A stretch of DNA of 24,853 bases from a virus. This document shows positions 22,374 through 24,853 of this stretch, one piece after another. The DNA lies in the IMG/VR virus record IMGVR_UViG_3300036715_002609, positions 1 through 24,853 of that record. One strand, given 5' to 3'. The notes below the pieces were generated by a model that saw nothing but the letters and a program-made list of their open reading frames with translations, did not search any database and was not told where the DNA came from. Numbering within the stretch: the stretch's first letter is position 1; the number at the start of each line of letters is the position of its first letter. A program made the translations under genes and the position numbers.

Positions 22374-23335
22374 TTTTCAATAATATTATTTTTTTTTATT
22401 TCTGAAACTGTTCTATATTCAGAATCCCATATGTATAGTATGTTATATCCATTTTCGATGGCCACATTTTTCTTTTTGTCATCTTTAGACCATATATCAG
22501 AAGCTAATATATTTTTCCTGAATGGGTGTGGTGTGTCATTTGGTTTAAATTTGTTTGGATTTGCATGGTATTCATCTCCATTATACTCAATTATCTTCTT
22601 CTTATCAATATCAACAAAATCATATATCCATATACCACCATTATCTCTATTTAGACTAAATTCACCATTATTAGTTGCATATCTATAATTACCATCAAAT
22701 CTTCTTTTTATTTCATTAAAAAGAACTTGACTTATACCAGAATATCCACATTTCATATTACCATTGGTATTTAGTGAATTTTGCCACTTAATTTGTCTAT
22801 TGTTATATATCTTAATACCTTCTATATCACCAAACTTCTCTATACATTTTTCTAATGTAAATGTTCTTTGTCTTTCATATAGCATCTTCTTTGCTACTTC
22901 TTCATTATATCCTTTATCTAAATAATATTGTATTGTAGTATCTGAAATTCTATCTTTGATTGCTAGTTTTGCAAAACTACTTATATGTTCCTCAACATTT
23001 TCCATACCATTATATTTTATAAAATCTTTAGAAAATGGACTTCTACTTTTTCGTTCTAGTTCAGTTGTATTACTTCTGTGATTAGGATTTTTTTCACCTT
23101 TAACCTTATCCGAAAACATTTTTTTATATTTATCATCTTTCATGTGTTTACCACTATTTATGGTAGTTTTCTCTTTATCTGATAATGCCATTATTGGTGC
23201 ACCAGGGTATAACTTCTTATATTCATCAGTTGTCATATTATCATGTTTGAATTTTAAGTGTTTACCATATATTCTTTTACATTGTTCGCCACATATTCTA
23301 CAAGTTACCATTTCTATATTATCATTAATTTCCAT
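22349..23335 (-). CDS. Vsr-like (EDxHD-type) homing endonuclease between terminase intein halves
   Basis: The 328-aa product is intact. It begins with a zinc finger (TCRICGEQCKRIYGKHLKFK, a C2H2 arrangement with a MucR/Ros-like helix DEYKKLYPGAP), followed by NUMOD-like helices and a C-terminal nuclease domain: WIYDFVDIDKKKIIEYNGDE, YHANPNK and GYNILYIWDSEYR. This is the architecture of the endonucleases reported in 'fractured genes' between split-intein halves. The Asp and His around NGDEYH are present, unlike in the topoisomerase copy (NGVVFH). It overlaps the intein C-half start by 25 nt, consistent with translational coupling, and probably cleaves uninterrupted terL alleles. Confidence 0.9.
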   Translation of the reverse strand: MEINDNIEMVTCRICGEQCKRIYGKHLKFKHDNMTTDEYKKLYPGAPIMALSDKEKTTINSGKHMKDDKYKKMFSDKVKGEKNPNHRSNTTELERKSRSPFSKDFIKYNGMENVEEHISSFAKLAIKDRISDTTIQYYLDKGYNEEVAKKMLYERQRTFTLEKCIEKFGDIEGIKIYNNRQIKWQNSLNTNGNMKCGYSGISQVLFNEIKRRFDGNYRYATNNGEFSLNRDNGGIWIYDFVDIDKKKIIEYNGDEYHANPNKFKPNDTPHPFRKNILASDIWSKDDKKKNVAIENGYNILYIWDSEYRTVSEIKKNNIIEKCLEFLKE

Positions 23336-23390
23336 ATATAAATTTTATTTTATTTATGTGTTAAAAAGTTATGGGTTCCTTTCAAGTTGG

Positions 23391-23915
23391 TTATGTGAGT
23401 AAATCTATTAATCTATAAATAACAAACTTAATATAATCATATGTATTTTTATTTGGATTTAATATATGTAATAATTTATACATTGGTATATTTACTTCCT
23501 TTTCATTACCGAAATCATCAATTAATAAACATAACACCTTGGTAGTCAATACATTACATTTACCCACCTGCCTACTTGCCATTAAAATGTTGAATCTACT
23601 ATTAACAAAGTTATCTAATATTTCTTTTTGGTAATCTCTTAATTGTATATCACCAACTGATCCATCTTCTCTTTTTACTCTACAATATTTTTCGGTAAAG
23701 TAGTGAATATCAAGTGCACACTTAACATACTCTTGTTGTTCTTCTGGAGACATCTTAAAAGATACACCTGCTCTTCTTAGTCCTACTTCACTTTTTAACC
23801 ATGGGTTCTGAAATCTCTTTATTACAATACCATCATTAATCTTTTCTGTTGCTTCATCTACAAACTTTGTAGTGAATATCATTTGTTTTTCTACCACTTC
23901 TGCCATAACGGACAT
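23391..23915 (-). CDS. 17: Terminase large subunit N-extein plus split-intein N-half
   Basis: Residues 1-119 match the start of T4-type terminase ATPase: a leader, QLRDYQKEILDNFVNSRFNI, and LMASRQVGK, which is the Walker A loop cut right before its Thr (T4 SRQLGKT). Cys120 starts an intein N-half of 55 residues (CNVLTTKVLCLLIDDFGNEK...) ending at 23391. Block B is absent from this half and present in the C-half, so the split is earlier in the fold than in gp41- or NrdJ-type split inteins and resembles the atypical AceL-TerL arrangement, though its N-half is 25 residues and this one 55. The start Met (MSVMAEV) at 23913-23915 has a second ATG three codons in. A 55-nt gap with nothing recognisable separates it from the endonuclease. 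Confidence 0.9.
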   Translation of the reverse strand: MSVMAEVVEKQMIFTTKFVDEATEKINDGIVIKRFQNPWLKSEVGLRRAGVSFKMSPEEQQEYVKCALDIHYFTEKYCRVKREDGSVGDIQLRDYQKEILDNFVNSRFNILMASRQVGKCNVLTTKVLCLLIDDFGNEKEVNIPMYKLLHILNPNKNTYDYIKFVIYRLIDLLT

Positions 23916-23920
23916 TTATT

Positions 23921-23940
23921 TTTTTATATATATTGTAAAA
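23921..23940. promoter_or_regulatory. AT-rich element between divergent terminase genes
   Basis: The minus strand reads TTTTACAATATATATAAAAA upstream of the large-terminase start; the small terminase begins 12 nt further on. It resembles the recurrent TTAATATATAA element and lies where both terminase promoters are expected. Confidence 0.35.
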
Positions 23941-23952
23941 ACCCATCTACTT

Positions 23953-24576
23953 ATGTCAAAAACAGATAAAGAGAGAAATAGACTACAGGATGAATTTGAA
24001 CAAATACAATCTGAAAATAGTGAATTTGATATATCTAAACACTTAGCAACAACTGAATTCTTACCAGATTTAGGAGAAATAGAAATATTTGATTATGATA
24101 CAGAGATAACTGTATCAGTTCAACAATCATTAGATGTATTAGAATCATTAGTTGATTTATATCTAAGTGATGTACCACAATTAAAAGAACATCCATATAT
24201 TAGAAATAAAATGAGAGAGGATGCATCAGTTTATGCTGAGGCTGTATTCTTAGTTAAGATGACAAGAAAGAACTTCTTATCACAATTAAGACAAGTTGAT
24301 AATAGTGATAACTCTGCAAGAATGCATGAAGTTATTAATCAAACAATTGGTCAAATTAGAGAGAATGCTAAGTTTGTATCTAATCAAAGAACTGAATTAG
24401 AAAAATTTTATAAGAATCTAAGAAAGGATATGGGTTATAATGAAATTGAGAATCCTGAAATTAAGAAAGCTGAAGATTTAAAGCAAGAAGAACAAGCAGG
24501 AGAAGAAGGTGCTATTATGGATAATAGAAAACTTAATGAAATGATTAAAAATGCAATGACACAAAAAAAGGATTAA
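23953..24576 (+). CDS. 16: Terminase small subunit (T4 gp16-like)
   Basis: The 207-aa product is predicted almost wholly helical. Its core DNSARMHEVINQTIGQIREN and FYKNLRKDMG parallels T4 gp16 ([31 protein letters not shown]), and it sits directly divergent from the large subunit. I chose ATG 23953 (MSKTDKERN) rather than the open frame upstream to 23872, because the extension runs antisense through the large-terminase start and is hydrophobic. The C-terminal AEDLKQEEQAGEEG tail is acidic and disordered, then KLNEMIKNAMTQKK. The small subunit recognises DNA and regulates the motor. Similarity is modest, so confidence is moderate to good. Confidence 0.75.
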   Translation: MSKTDKERNRLQDEFEQIQSENSEFDISKHLATTEFLPDLGEIEIFDYDTEITVSVQQSLDVLESLVDLYLSDVPQLKEHPYIRNKMREDASVYAEAVFLVKMTRKNFLSQLRQVDNSDNSARMHEVINQTIGQIRENAKFVSNQRTELEKFYKNLRKDMGYNEIENPEIKKAEDLKQEEQAGEEGAIMDNRKLNEMIKNAMTQKKD

Positions 24577-24622
24577 TATTTTATTGATTGTCCGCAATTA
24601 CACATAATTGAATAAATAGCCT

Positions 24623-24630
24623 TATATTTG
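24623..24630 (+). promoter_or_regulatory. TATATTTG -7 box upstream of the rRNA-like segment
   Basis: This matches TAnnTTTG and lies about 64 nt upstream of the 23S-like block, pointing towards it. No good -33 TTG is present at 19-21 nt. Confidence 0.35.
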
Positions 24631-24693
24631 ATAAAAAAAAGCGATGAATCTATTCAATTTTACGGCAAATTTTGGGAGTGAAGAGTCTTGTAG

Positions 24694-24815
<122 letters not shown>

Positions 24816-24853
24816 GGGGAAATACGATAGTACTCGGAGGCTTCGGCCAAAGA
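24816..24853 (+). other. GC-richer tail with a UUCG hairpin at the window edge
   Basis: The last 38 bases are markedly less AT-rich than the phage and contain GGC-TTCG-GCC (24839-24848), a classic stable tetraloop hairpin of structured RNAs. I could not place it in 23S next to the preceding block. It is cut by the window edge. Confidence 0.35.

Noticed and set aside
23872-23952. Longer start for the small terminase
   Set aside because: The extension is hydrophobic and lies opposite the start of the large-terminase gene; the ATG at 23953 is better placed after the intergenic AT element.

Overview
The window is about 70% AT and is most likely part of a large tailed phage of the T4-related (myovirus) type infecting a Bacteroidota host, probably a flavobacterium. 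The phage identity rests on a T4 gp16/gp17-like terminase pair, a T4 gp52-like topoisomerase subunit, several homing endonucleases and dense small unknown genes on both strands. The host inference rests on NusA and ClpS proteins that closely resemble the Bacteroidota forms, TAnnTTTG promoter boxes, absence of Shine-Dalgarno sites, and a signal peptide ending in SFSQ. The window ends inside a piece of Bacteroidota-type 23S rRNA.

Layout. 1-3285 (minus) is an NAD-salvage operon: PRPP synthetase followed by nicotinamide phosphoribosyltransferase (NAMPT), the latter cut into two ORFs by a reverse-oriented GIY-YIG homing endonuclease. 3300-7171 holds small unknown genes, a large protein with a ten-fold CxxC zinc array, a ClpP-like protease and an HNH homing endonuclease. 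7213-9210 holds a site-2-protease-like membrane metalloprotease, two unknown genes, and the relic of a cellular asparaginase joined to a membrane-protein remnant. 9277-11375 has a full-length NusA, an exported NUC1-type nuclease and a 56-aa ORF. 11430-14869 has an unknown gene and the topoisomerase subunit broken by a split intein with an endonuclease gene between the halves. 14918-19031 has a nucleotidyltransferase, membrane/coiled-coil proteins (one with a detached LysM tail), a Q/A/E-rich protein and a HAD phosphatase-like protein. 19370-20086 has ClpS and a broken small gene. 20115-24576 has the large terminase, split inside its ATP-binding loop by a second split intein plus a second endonuclease gene, and the divergent small terminase.

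How the parts fit together. The phage carries tools to remake NAD+ (PRPP plus nicotinamide to NMN), to redirect host transcription (NusA) and to redirect proteolysis (ClpP, ClpS, intramembrane protease). The main unusual theme is gene fracturing: three genes are each split in two with an endonuclease ORF lodged in the break. In two of them the halves carry split inteins that should rejoin the proteins; in the third (NAMPT) no intein is visible, so the halves would have to associate as separate chains.

Frameshifts and stops are concentrated in small accessory and endonuclease genes, while the large core genes read cleanly. All calls come from reading the sequence and remembered family motifs; no searches were run.
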